DNA of 44,124 nucleotides. Origin: Streptomyces sp. MBT65. Lineage in GTDB: Bacteria > Actinomycetota > Actinomycetes > Streptomycetales > Streptomycetaceae. Location of the stretch: contig NZ_JAENRY010000043.1 in the NCBI RefSeq assembly GCF_016612545.1, positions 1-44,124 on the forward strand, given 5' to 3'. The position numbers and the translations under genes are program-made. Every line of letters begins with the position of its first letter. Within the stretch, counting starts at the first letter, position 1. Positions 25,107-32,691 of this stretch are shown here, piece after piece. The notes under the pieces were generated by a model. It was not told the origin of the DNA. It saw only the letters and a program-made list of their open reading frames with translations, and did not search any database.

Positions 25107-28100
25107 GTGTTCCATTCCATCCGAGATCTGAGACGAGCCCTCGTCTGCGCGGTCAGCACCGCGATGGTGGCCGCCGCAGGCGTCTTCGCACTGGCTGCCC
25201 CGCCCGCCCTGGCGGCGTCCACCGCCACCGGCGGCAGCGGCGCGAGCCTGCCCTACGTCGAGGTGCAGGCGGAGAACTCCGACACCAACGGCACGAACAT
25301 CGGCCCGAGTTACACCGCGGGCCAGCTGGCCGACGAGGCGTCGTACCGCAAGGCGACGACCCTCCAGGGCACCGGCAAGTACGTCACGTTCACCACGCCG
25401 GTGGCGACCAACTCGATCAACTTCCGCTACAGCATCCCCGACACCTCGGGCGGCTCGGTCTACACGGCCGCGCTGTCGCTGTACGTCAACGGCGTCAAGC
25501 AGCCCGACTTCACCCTGACCAACGCCTACAGCTGGTACTACGGCAGCTACCCCTTCACCAACACACCGGGCAGCAACCCGCACCACTTCTACGACGAGGC
25601 CCACCGCCTGTTCTCCACCACCTATCCGGCGGGTACGACCTTCAAGCTCCAGGTCGACGCGGGGGACACCGCCTCCTCGTACACGATCGACTTCGCCGAC
25701 TTCGAGCAGGTCGGCGCCGCACTGACCGCCCCCTCGGGGTCGGTCTCGGTGACCAGCAAGGGCGCCGACGCGACCGGCGCGGCCGACGCGACCAGCGCCT
25801 TCAACGCCGCGATCAGCTCGGCCGGCCCCGGCGGAACCGTGTGGATCCCGCCGGGCACCTTCAACATCCCCGGCCACATCAGCGTCAACAACGTCACGAT
25901 CGCCGGCGCCGGCATGTGGTACTCGACCGTCACCGGCACGGCCCCCGGCTTCTACGGCAACTCCGCGCCCAACGCGAGCACCGGCGTCCGCCTCCAGAAC
26001 TTCGCCATCTTCGGCAATGTGCAGGAACGCGACGACAGCGCCCAGGTCAACGGCATCGGCGGCGCGATGAGCAGCTCCACCGTCTCCAACCTGTGGATCG
26101 ACCACATGAAGGTCGGCGCCTGGATGGACGGGCCGATGGACGGACTGACGTTCACCGGCATGCGCATCCGCGACACCACCGCCGACGGCATCAACTTCCA
26201 CGGCGGGGTCACCAACTCGAAGGTGACCAACAGCGAGATCCGCAACACCGGCGACGACGGCATCGCCACCTGGGCCGACTCCGCCCTCGGCGCCGACGCC
26301 AACGACACGATCTCCAACAACACCGTGTCACTACAGATCCTCGCCAACGCCATCGCGATCTACGGCGGCCACGACAACACCGTCAGCGGCAACCGCGTGG
26401 TGGACACCGGCATCGCGCAGGGCGGCGGCATCCACGTCGGCCAGCGCTTCACGTCGACACCGGTCGGCACCACCACCATCTCCGACAACACCATGGTCCG
26501 GGCCGGCAGCCTCGACCCCAACTGGCAGTTCGGCGTGGGCGCGTTGTGGTTCGACGGGAGCCAGGGCGCGATCACCGGCCCCATCAACGTCACCAACGCC
26601 CTTATCCAGCAGAGCCCCTACGAAGCCGTCCAGTGGGTCGAGGGCACCATCAGCGGGGTCAACCTCAACAACGTGACCATCGCCGGCACCGGAACCTTCG
26701 CCCTCCAGGAACAGACCGGCGGTGCCGCCAAGTTCACCAACGTCACGGCCACCGGCGTCGGTTACTCGAACCCGGTGTACAACTGCTCGGGCGGCAACTT
26801 CGTCATCACGGACGGCGGCGGCAACTCCGGTATCAGCGGCACGCCTTACTGCGGCGGCTGGCCCGCCCCGGTGTATCCGCCCTATCCGTCCGAGGGCGTG
26901 ACGGCCACCCCCGGCGCGCTCAACTTCGGTTCCGTGGCGACCGGTTCGACGAGCGCCGCGCAGACCGTGACGGTCTCCAACCCGACCAACACGGCCGCGT
27001 CCGTCTCGTCGATCTCCACCAGCGGCGACTACTCCCAGACCAATACCTGCGGTTCGTCGATCGCGGCGAACGGCTCCTGCACGGTCAGTGTGAAGTTCGC
27101 GCCGACCGCCACCGGCAGCCGTAGCGGATCTCTGGCCGTGAACGCGGGCGGGGTCACCAACACGGTGACCTTGTCCGGTACCGGGACCGCGCCGGGGCCC
27201 GTGCTGAACACCGATCCGGCGAGTCTGGCCTTCGACGGCACGGTGGTCGGCTCCTCGGCCACCGCGCAGACGGTGAGGGTGACGAACTCGGGCACCGCGT
27301 CGGCGACCGTCTCCGCGGTCGCGGCGACCGGTGACTTCAGTCAGACCAACAACTGCTCCACCCTCGCGGTCGGCGCGTCCTGCACGGTGACCGTCGGGTT
27401 CAAGCCCACCACGGGCGGAGCGCGCGCGGGCAACCTGACCGTGACCAGCAACGCCAACAACAGCCCAACTGTCGTCGCCCTGACGGGCAGTGGCATCGAC
27501 AGCACCACCAACATCGCCGCCGGACGCCCGGCGTCGGCGAGTTCGAGCGACAGTCCGTACGTCGCCTCGAACCTCACCGACACGGACGCCTCCACGTACT
27601 GGGAGGGCACGCTCGGTTCGTTCCCGCAGTGGGCGCAGGTCGACCTCGGGCAGAACTACGGCGTCGGCAAGGTCGTGCTCAAGCTCCCGCCGGCGACGGC
27701 GTGGTCGACGCGTACACAGACCTTGTCGGTGCAGGGGTCCATGGACGGCTCCAGCTTCTCCACGGTCAAGGCCTCGGCCGGATACACCTTCGACCCGAGC
27801 ACCGGCAACACGGTGACCATCACGTTCGGCGCCGCCACGGCGAGATACGTGCGGGTGAACATCACCGCCAACTCGGGCTGGAACGCGGCCCAGTTGTCGG
27901 ACTTCGAGGTGTTCCCCGGCGGCGGCGGCTCCTCGCCGGCGACGCTGTCGGCCAGCCCGACCTCGTTGACGTATCCCACCCAGGCGCTCAACACCGCGAG
28001 CAGCGCACAGTCGGTCACGGTGACCAACACCGGGACCGCCGCCGCGACCGTCTCCGGCGTCACCACCACCGGCGACTTCGCGCAGACCAACACCTGCGGG

Positions 28101-28664
28101 ACGTCGATCGCGGCGGGCGCCTCCTGCACGGTGGCCGTCACGTTCACGCCCACCGCGTCCGGCACCCGCACCGGTGATCTCAGCATCGCCAGCAACGCGT
28201 CGAACGGCACGACCACGGTCGGGCTGACCGGCACCGGGGCCGGCACGGTGAGCAGAAACCTGGCGGCGGGCGCGGCCACCACCGAGTCCAGCCACACCGA
28301 CGTCTACCCGTCGTCCAATGTGACGGACGGCAACCAGGGCACCTACTGGGAGAGCGCCAACAGCGCCTTCCCGCAGTGGGTCCAGGTCGACCTCGGGTCC
28401 GCGCAGAGCGCGAGCCGCGTCGTCCTCCAGCTCCCCGCGACCTGGGGTGCCCGGGGCCAGACGCTGTCCCTGTCGGGCAGCACCGACGGCTCCACCTTCA
28501 GCACCCTCAAGTCGTCGGCGACGTACACCTTCGACCCCACCACCAACAACACGGTCACCATCGCCTTCACCGCGAGCACCCAGCGCTACCTCCGGGTGAA
28601 CATCACGGCGAACAACGGCTGGCCTGCCGGTCAGCTCTCGGAGTTCCAGGTCTGGAACACCTGA
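25107..28664 (+). CDS. GH87-type alpha-1,3-glucanase (mycodextranase), copy 2
   Basis: An 1185-residue secreted enzyme starting at GTG 25107 after GAAGGAG, with a signal peptide to about residue 36 (ALAAPPALA). An N-terminal carbohydrate-binding sandwich (45-205, VEVQAENSDTNGT) precedes the GH87 beta-helix (about 210-590). The catalytic aspartates are likely Asp360 in TADGIN and Asp383-Asp384 in NTGDDGIA. The tail is longer than in copy 1: two choice-of-anchor D domains (597-697, 697-797), an F5/8C domain (800-938), a third choice-of-anchor D domain (940-1048) and a second F5/8C (1049-1185). It differs from copy 1 enough to be an old paralogue, while the last F5/8C unit is much closer, suggesting module exchange. 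Probably acts on alpha-1,3-glucan. Confidence 0.85.
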   Translation: MFHSIRDLRRALVCAVSTAMVAAAGVFALAAPPALAASTATGGSGASLPYVEVQAENSDTNGTNIGPSYTAGQLADEASYRKATTLQGTGKYVTFTTPVATNSINFRYSIPDTSGGSVYTAALSLYVNGVKQPDFTLTNAYSWYYGSYPFTNTPGSNPHHFYDEAHRLFSTTYPAGTTFKLQVDAGDTASSYTIDFADFEQVGAALTAPSGSVSVTSKGADATGAADATSAFNAAISSAGPGGTVWIPPGTFNIPGHISVNNVTIAGAGMWYSTVTGTAPGFYGNSAPNASTGVRLQNFAIFGNVQERDDSAQVNGIGGAMSSSTVSNLWIDHMKVGAWMDGPMDGLTFTGMRIRDTTADGINFHGGVTNSKVTNSEIRNTGDDGIATWADSALGADANDTISNNTVSLQILANAIAIYGGHDNTVSGNRVVDTGIAQGGGIHVGQRFTSTPVGTTTISDNTMVRAGSLDPNWQFGVGALWFDGSQGAITGPINVTNALIQQSPYEAVQWVEGTISGVNLNNVTIAGTGTFALQEQTGGAAKFTNVTATGVGYSNPVYNCSGGNFVITDGGGNSGISGTPYCGGWPAPVYPPYPSEGVTATPGALNFGSVATGSTSAAQTVTVSNPTNTAASVSSISTSGDYSQTNTCGSSIAANGSCTVSVKFAPTATGSRSGSLAVNAGGVTNTVTLSGTGTAPGPVLNTDPASLAFDGTVVGSSATAQTVRVTNSGTASATVSAVAATGDFSQTNNCSTLAVGASCTVTVGFKPTTGGARAGNLTVTSNANNSPTVVALTGSGIDSTTNIAAGRPASASSSDSPYVASNLTDTDASTYWEGTLGSFPQWAQVDLGQNYGVGKVVLKLPPATAWSTRTQTLSVQGSMDGSSFSTVKASAGYTFDPSTGNTVTITFGAATARYVRVNITANSGWNAAQLSDFEVFPGGGGSSPATLSASPTSLTYPTQALNTASSAQSVTVTNTGTAAATVSGVTTTGDFAQTNTCGTSIAAGASCTVAVTFTPTASGTRTGDLSIASNASNGTTTVGLTGTGAGTVSRNLAAGAATTESSHTDVYPSSNVTDGNQGTYWESANSAFPQWVQVDLGSAQSASRVVLQLPATWGARGQTLSLSGSTDGSTFSTLKSSATYTFDPTTNNTVTIAFTASTQRYLRVNITANNGWPAGQLSEFQVWNT

Positions 28665-28675
28665 CCTGTCCTGAC

Positions 28676-28709
28676 GGTGCCGCCGGGCATGGACGTGCCC
28701 GGCGGCACC
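28676..28709 (+). terminator. Hairpin after GH87 copy 2
   Basis: A perfect 14-bp stem, GGTGCCGCCGGGCA / TGCCCGGCGGCACC, with a 6-nt loop, in the 65-nt gap before the GH71/99-like gene. It shares its outer 11 bp with the hairpin at 24886. Since no promoter is evident after it, it may be only partial. Confidence 0.75.
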
Positions 28710-28729
28710 GACCGCCGAAAGGAGTCGAG

Positions 28730-30703
28730 ATGGGTGTCACCCGCAGAGTCTTCTTGAGGGCCGCGATCGCGGCCACCGCGGTGGGAGCCGCGGGAGCGAC
28801 CGAGACCGTGCTCGCCCCGACCGCGTCGGCGGCCAGTTCGCCGGGCGACGTCGTCGGCAAGGTCACCGTCGGCTACCAGGGGTGGTTCGCGTGCGTCGGC
28901 GACGGCGCGCCCATCAACGGCTGGTGGCACTGGAGCCAGGACTGGGGCCAGTCGCCGTCCCGGAACAACACCAACATCAAGTGCTGGCCCGATGTGCGCG
29001 AGTACACGAACACCTACCAGACGGCGTACGCCGCCCTCGGCAACGGCCAGGCCGCCAAGCTGTTCTCCTCCTACGACCGGCAGACGGTCAACACCCACTT
29101 CCTGTGGTTGCAGCAGAACGGCATCGACACGGCAGCCCTGCAACGCTTCAACCCCACCGGCGGCGAGGGCCCCACGCGGGACGCCATGGCGACCAAGGTG
29201 CGCACTGCCGCGGAGTCGTACGGCCGGAAGTTCTACATCATGTACGACGTCTCCAACTGGACGAACATGCAGTCCGAGATCAAGACGGACTGGACGGCCA
29301 AGATGTCGGCGCACACGGCGAGTTCGGCGTACGCGAGGCAGAACGGCAAGCCGGTGGTGTGCATTTGGGGCTTCGGCTTCAACGACCCGAACCACCCCTT
29401 CACCCCGGACGCCTGTCTCGATGTCGTCAACTGGTTCAAGGGACAGGGGTGTTACGTCATCGGAGGCGTCCCGCGTGAATGGCGGACCGGGACCGGGGGC
29501 TTGCAGCCCGGTTTCCTCGGCGTCTATCACGCCTTCCACATGATCTCGCCGTGGATGGTCGGCGCCATCGGCAATGTCACCGAGGCGGACAACGCGTACT
29601 CCACGTACACCGTCCCCGACCGGGCCGACTGCACCGCCAACGGCATCGACTACCAGCCGTGTGTCCTGCCCGGCGACGTCTCAGGACGGCAGCGCGCGCA
29701 CGGGGACTTCATGTGGCGGCAGTTCTACAACGTGGTGCGGGCCGGTGTGCAGGGCATCTACATCTCGATGTTCGACGAGTTCAACGAGGGCAACCAGATC
29801 GCCAAGACCGCCGAGACGCAGGCCTGGGTGCCCACCGACTCCGGGTTCCTCGCCCTCGACGAGGACGGCACCGCGTGCTCCTCCGACTACTACCTGCGGC
29901 TCACCGGCGACGGCGGACGCATGCTGAAGGGGCAGCTCGCGCTGACCTCAACTCGCCCTACGCAGCCGGTGGTTCCCAACGGGGGTGACACCACACCGCC
30001 CGCCGCGCCGGGTGGCCTGACCGTCACCGGGCACACCGCCAACTCCGTCTCGCTGTCCTGGAACACCTCGACCGACAACGTCGGCGTGACCGGCTACCGC
30101 GTCCTCCAGGTGTCCGGCTCGACCAGCACGCAGGTGGGCACCACCGGCTCAACGTCCTTCACCGTCACGGGACTTGGCGCGTCCACCGCCTACACCTTCG
30201 ACGTCGTCGCGCTCGACGCGGCGGGCAACATGTCGCAGCCCTCCAACCAGGTCACCGTCACCACCGACCCTCCGTCCAGCACCACCAACCTCGCCCTCCA
30301 CCAACCGACTTCGGAGAGCAGCCACACCCAGGTCTACGCCTCCGGCAACGCGACCGACGGCGACGCGAACACCTACTGGGAGTCCGCCAACAACGCCTTC
30401 CCGCAGTGGGTCCAGGTCGATCTGGGGTCCGCCACCGGCGTCAAGCGGATCGTCCTGCGGCTGCCCCCGGCCACCGCCTGGTCCACCCGTACCCAGACCA
30501 TCTCCGTCCAGGGCGGTACTGACGCCGGCACCGCCACCCAGTTCCTCGCCGCGGCGGGCTACACCTTCGACCCGGCCACCGGCAACACCGCGACCCTCAC
30601 GCTCCCCGCCACCGTCACCACCCGCTACGTACGGCTCAGTTTCACCGCCAACACGGGGTGGCCGGCCGGGCAGGTCTCGGAGTTCCAGGTCTTCGGCGCC
30701 TGA
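28730..30703 (+). CDS. GH71/99-like glycoside hydrolase with FN3 and F5/8C domains
   Basis: A 657-residue exported protein. ATG 28730 follows AAAGGAG. The N-terminus TRRVFLRAAIAATA is a twin-arginine signal, so it is probably exported folded by Tat, unlike its neighbours. The catalytic region (about 42-400) opens KVTVGYQGWFACVGDGAPIN and has FYIMYDVSNW, CIWGFGFND and GIYISMFDEFNEGN, the pattern of the GH71/99-like group; the Glu in DEFNEGN is a candidate catalytic residue. Then an FN3 domain (about 420-514, PPAAPGGLTVTGH) and an F5/8C domain (518-657) very similar to those of the GH87 proteins. GH71 includes alpha-1,3-glucanases and GH99 alpha-mannanases, so the exact substrate is uncertain. 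Confidence 0.8.
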   Translation: MGVTRRVFLRAAIAATAVGAAGATETVLAPTASAASSPGDVVGKVTVGYQGWFACVGDGAPINGWWHWSQDWGQSPSRNNTNIKCWPDVREYTNTYQTAYAALGNGQAAKLFSSYDRQTVNTHFLWLQQNGIDTAALQRFNPTGGEGPTRDAMATKVRTAAESYGRKFYIMYDVSNWTNMQSEIKTDWTAKMSAHTASSAYARQNGKPVVCIWGFGFNDPNHPFTPDACLDVVNWFKGQGCYVIGGVPREWRTGTGGLQPGFLGVYHAFHMISPWMVGAIGNVTEADNAYSTYTVPDRADCTANGIDYQPCVLPGDVSGRQRAHGDFMWRQFYNVVRAGVQGIYISMFDEFNEGNQIAKTAETQAWVPTDSGFLALDEDGTACSSDYYLRLTGDGGRMLKGQLALTSTRPTQPVVPNGGDTTPPAAPGGLTVTGHTANSVSLSWNTSTDNVGVTGYRVLQVSGSTSTQVGTTGSTSFTVTGLGASTAYTFDVVALDAAGNMSQPSNQVTVTTDPPSSTTNLALHQPTSESSHTQVYASGNATDGDANTYWESANNAFPQWVQVDLGSATGVKRIVLRLPPATAWSTRTQTISVQGGTDAGTATQFLAAAGYTFDPATGNTATLTLPATVTTRYVRLSFTANTGWPAGQVSEFQVFGA

Positions 30704-30712
30704 ACCCTCCGC

Positions 30713-30738
30713 CGGGGGTGTCGTCAGAACCACCCCCG
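30713..30738. terminator. Putative hairpin terminator after the glycosidase locus
   Basis: CGGGGGTG / CACCCCCG forms an 8-bp stem with a 10-nt loop starting 10 nt after the stop codon. Weaker than the other hairpins; no T run. Confidence 0.5.
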
Positions 30739-30829
30739 ATCCGGTGTTCAGGCCCAGGGACCGCGAGCGTCGCCGACGGCAGGATTCATGGCGTACCCAA
30801 TCCACCGCACGGAACCTCCGGGGGACTCC

Positions 30830-31477
30830 ATGAACGAAATGTCGGCCAGGCGTCTGGTGGGCGGCGCGGGCATCGCCGCCGCAGTCGCACTCATCGTCCA
30901 AGTGCCCCTGTACTTCGTCTACTCGGGGCCACCGCCGGACGCCAACGTCCTGGCCAGGCTGCTGATCGGGATCGTCGCGCTGGCGTTCCTGCTGGTGTTC
31001 GTGACCGCGTTCCGCGACCTGGTGAAGCGGGTGAACCCCGCGTACGAGTGGGCCGGTTCGCTGGCCTTCACGGCGGGGCTCGTCTACGCGACGATCACGC
31101 TGGTCTCCATGGGCCTGGAGGCCGGCGCGGTCATCGCCGCCGACCGTCCGATCGACCCGACGATCGACGTCAGCGGCACCTACATCCTCTACGGGTCGAT
31201 CTCCCGGCTGATGCTGGCGTTCTTCCTGACCGCGCTGGGCTTCGCCGTCTCCCGCACCCGACTGCTGCCGCGCTGGACCGCCAGGTCGGCCTATGTCCTG
31301 GCGGGGATCAACCTGGCGTTCGTGCCGTCCCTGTTCTTCGGGAACACTCCCGCGCACTTCTACGCCGCGAACGGCTGGGGCACCACCGCCCTGATGGGCG
31401 CGATCCTCAGCTACTGGCTGCTGGCCCTGGGTGTCTCCACCTACCGCAGCGCGAAAGCACCGGCCGTGAGCCACTGA
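30830..31477 (+). CDS. Multi-pass membrane protein of unknown function
   Basis: A 215-residue hydrophobic protein with about six membrane segments (for example GGAGIAAAVALIVQVPLYFVY, LLIGIVALAFLLVFVTAF, LAFTAGLVYATITLVSMG). ATG 30830 is chosen because a GGGGGA lies 4-9 nt before it; an in-frame ATG at 30788 would add 14 uncharacteristic residues. It resembles DUF4386-like small membrane proteins, but I cannot assign it with certainty. It stands alone, after the hydrolase locus and before the copper-type operator. Confidence 0.75.
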   Translation: MNEMSARRLVGGAGIAAAVALIVQVPLYFVYSGPPPDANVLARLLIGIVALAFLLVFVTAFRDLVKRVNPAYEWAGSLAFTAGLVYATITLVSMGLEAGAVIAADRPIDPTIDVSGTYILYGSISRLMLAFFLTALGFAVSRTRLLPRWTARSAYVLAGINLAFVPSLFFGNTPAHFYAANGWGTTALMGAILSYWLLALGVSTYRSAKAPAVSH

Positions 31478-31512
31478 CAGATCCACCGAAAGCGGCGTCC
31501 GGTGCGAACCGG

Positions 31513-31529
31513 ATACCCAGGGTGGGTAT
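31513..31529. promoter_or_regulatory. CsoR-type copper operator overlapping the -10 box
   Basis: ATACCC-AGGGT-GGGTAT is a perfect 6-bp inverted repeat with a 5-nt centre, close to the ATACCC..GGGTAT sites bound by copper-sensing CsoR repressors. It lies 9 nt before the ATG at 31539 and overlaps TATGGT (31527-31532), a good -10 box that would place the mRNA start on the ATG itself. The downstream gene products are metal-related, which supports the reading. Confidence 0.6.
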
Positions 31530-31538
31530 GGTGGCCCC

Positions 31539-31955
31539 ATGGCCCGCATCGAACAGCCCGGAGGACCGCACCCTCGCGTGCGGTCCTCCGTGCTGCTCGT
31601 TGCCGCCCTGCTGTTCGGTCTGCTCGGGATGCACGGGCTCGGGCCCGTTCTCATGTCCGACCACGCGCCAGGACACACCACCGTGACGGCCGCGGCCGCG
31701 TTGACGGGCGAGCGGGTGTCGACACCGGACGCCTGCGACCACGACCAGGGCGACTGCGGCAGCCACATGACGCACGCCGACGCGACCTGCGCTTCCGCGT
31801 CCGTCGCCCACGCCCCGGCCGTGGTGCCGGTGCTGCAACCCGATGTGGCGGCCTGCGCCGATGCGCCGGACGGGCGTACGTCCGAGGCGGGCAGCGGTCC
31901 CGACGGGGGCCGGGCGCCACCCTCCCTCTCCGAACTCCAACTCCTGCGGATCTAG
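31539..31955 (+). CDS. DUF6153 family protein, probably metal-linked
   Basis: A 138-residue protein with one hydrophobic N-terminal segment (residues 16-38, SSVLLVAALLFGLLGMHGLG), then His/Cys-rich patches (SDHAPGHT, CDHDQGDCGSHMTHADATC) and a conserved end SLSELQLLRI. This layout is typical of DUF6153, commonly found beside DUF305 genes in streptomycetes. The His/Cys/Met content and the CsoR-like site in front suggest binding or handling of copper outside the membrane. No ribosome site precedes the ATG; the -10 box position indicates a leaderless transcript. The DUF305 gene follows 68 nt later, probably co-transcribed. Confidence 0.8.
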   Translation: MARIEQPGGPHPRVRSSVLLVAALLFGLLGMHGLGPVLMSDHAPGHTTVTAAAALTGERVSTPDACDHDQGDCGSHMTHADATCASASVAHAPAVVPVLQPDVAACADAPDGRTSEAGSGPDGGRAPPSLSELQLLRI

Positions 31956-32023
31956 AGCGGCCCGCGCGCCGACACGCGCGCATCGGCATGCCCTGAACGG
32001 ATCCACACACCAGGAGTTCCACC

Positions 32024-32641
32024 TTGAGCGCACAGCGCAGGTTCGTCCGTCGTACCGTTCTCGCCGTCACCGCCACGGTGGCCGCCCTCACGCTCGCCGC
32101 GTGCGGCGGCGACGGCGACAAGGCGAGCAGCGGGAGCGAGACCGGTACCGCCTCCACCTCCGCCACCGGCGGGCACAACGCCGCGGACATCTCCTTCTCG
32201 AAGGACATGATCCAGCACCACCGCCAGGCCGTGGAGATGGCCGGACTGGCCGCCGGCCACGCCTCCTCGACGCAGGTCAAGAGCCTCGCCACGAAGATCG
32301 AGGGGGCACAGGGCCCGGAGATCAAGACCATGTCCGGCTGGCTCACCTCGTGGGGCGAGCAGGTCCCCGAGGACATGTCCGGAATGGACCACGCCATGTC
32401 GTCCTCGACGCCCGGCATGATGAGCGACGCCGACATGACCAAGCTGGAGAAGGCCTCCGGTACCGCCTTCGACGCCATGTTCCTGACCATGATGGTCGAC
32501 CACCACGAGGGTGCCGTCGAGATGGCGAAGACCGAGAAGGCGAACGGGAAGTACCAGCCCGCCACGAAGCTCGCCGCCGACGTCATCACGGCACAGAGCG
32601 CCGAGATCGCCCAGATGAACAAGATGCTCGGCAAGAGCTGA
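32024..32641 (+). CDS. DUF305 lipoprotein (copper-binding type)
   Basis: A 205-residue lipoprotein starting at TTG 32024 after AGGAG. The lipobox LAAC puts the lipid anchor on Cys27. The mature part is a two-helix-bundle repeat with the DUF305 signatures FSKDMIQHHRQAVEMA and MFLTMMVDHHEGAVEMAK, and a Met/His-rich middle (MSGMDHAMSSSTPGMM) suited to Cu(I)/Cu(II). DUF305 proteins such as cyanobacterial CopM bind copper outside the cytoplasm. Together with the DUF6153 gene and the CsoR-type operator it looks like a copper-tolerance unit. Ends before a strong hairpin. Confidence 0.88.
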   Translation: MSAQRRFVRRTVLAVTATVAALTLAACGGDGDKASSGSETGTASTSATGGHNAADISFSKDMIQHHRQAVEMAGLAAGHASSTQVKSLATKIEGAQGPEIKTMSGWLTSWGEQVPEDMSGMDHAMSSSTPGMMSDADMTKLEKASGTAFDAMFLTMMVDHHEGAVEMAKTEKANGKYQPATKLAADVITAQSAEIAQMNKMLGKS

Positions 32642-32655
32642 CCCCGTCGGTGAAC

Positions 32656-32688
32656 GGGGCCCGACCGCGCACCCCGCGGTCGGGCCCC
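32656..32688. terminator. Bidirectional hairpin terminator
   Basis: GGGGCCCGACCGCG / CGCGGTCGGGCCCC, a perfect 14-bp stem with a 5-nt loop, between the converging DUF305 and DUF5954 genes (15 nt and 4 nt from their stops). Confidence 0.88.
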
Positions 32689-32691
32689 CGC

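Noticed and set aside
22402..28295. Long minus-strand frames within the GH87 genes
   Set aside because: Low-complexity shadows of the repetitive hydrolase frames.
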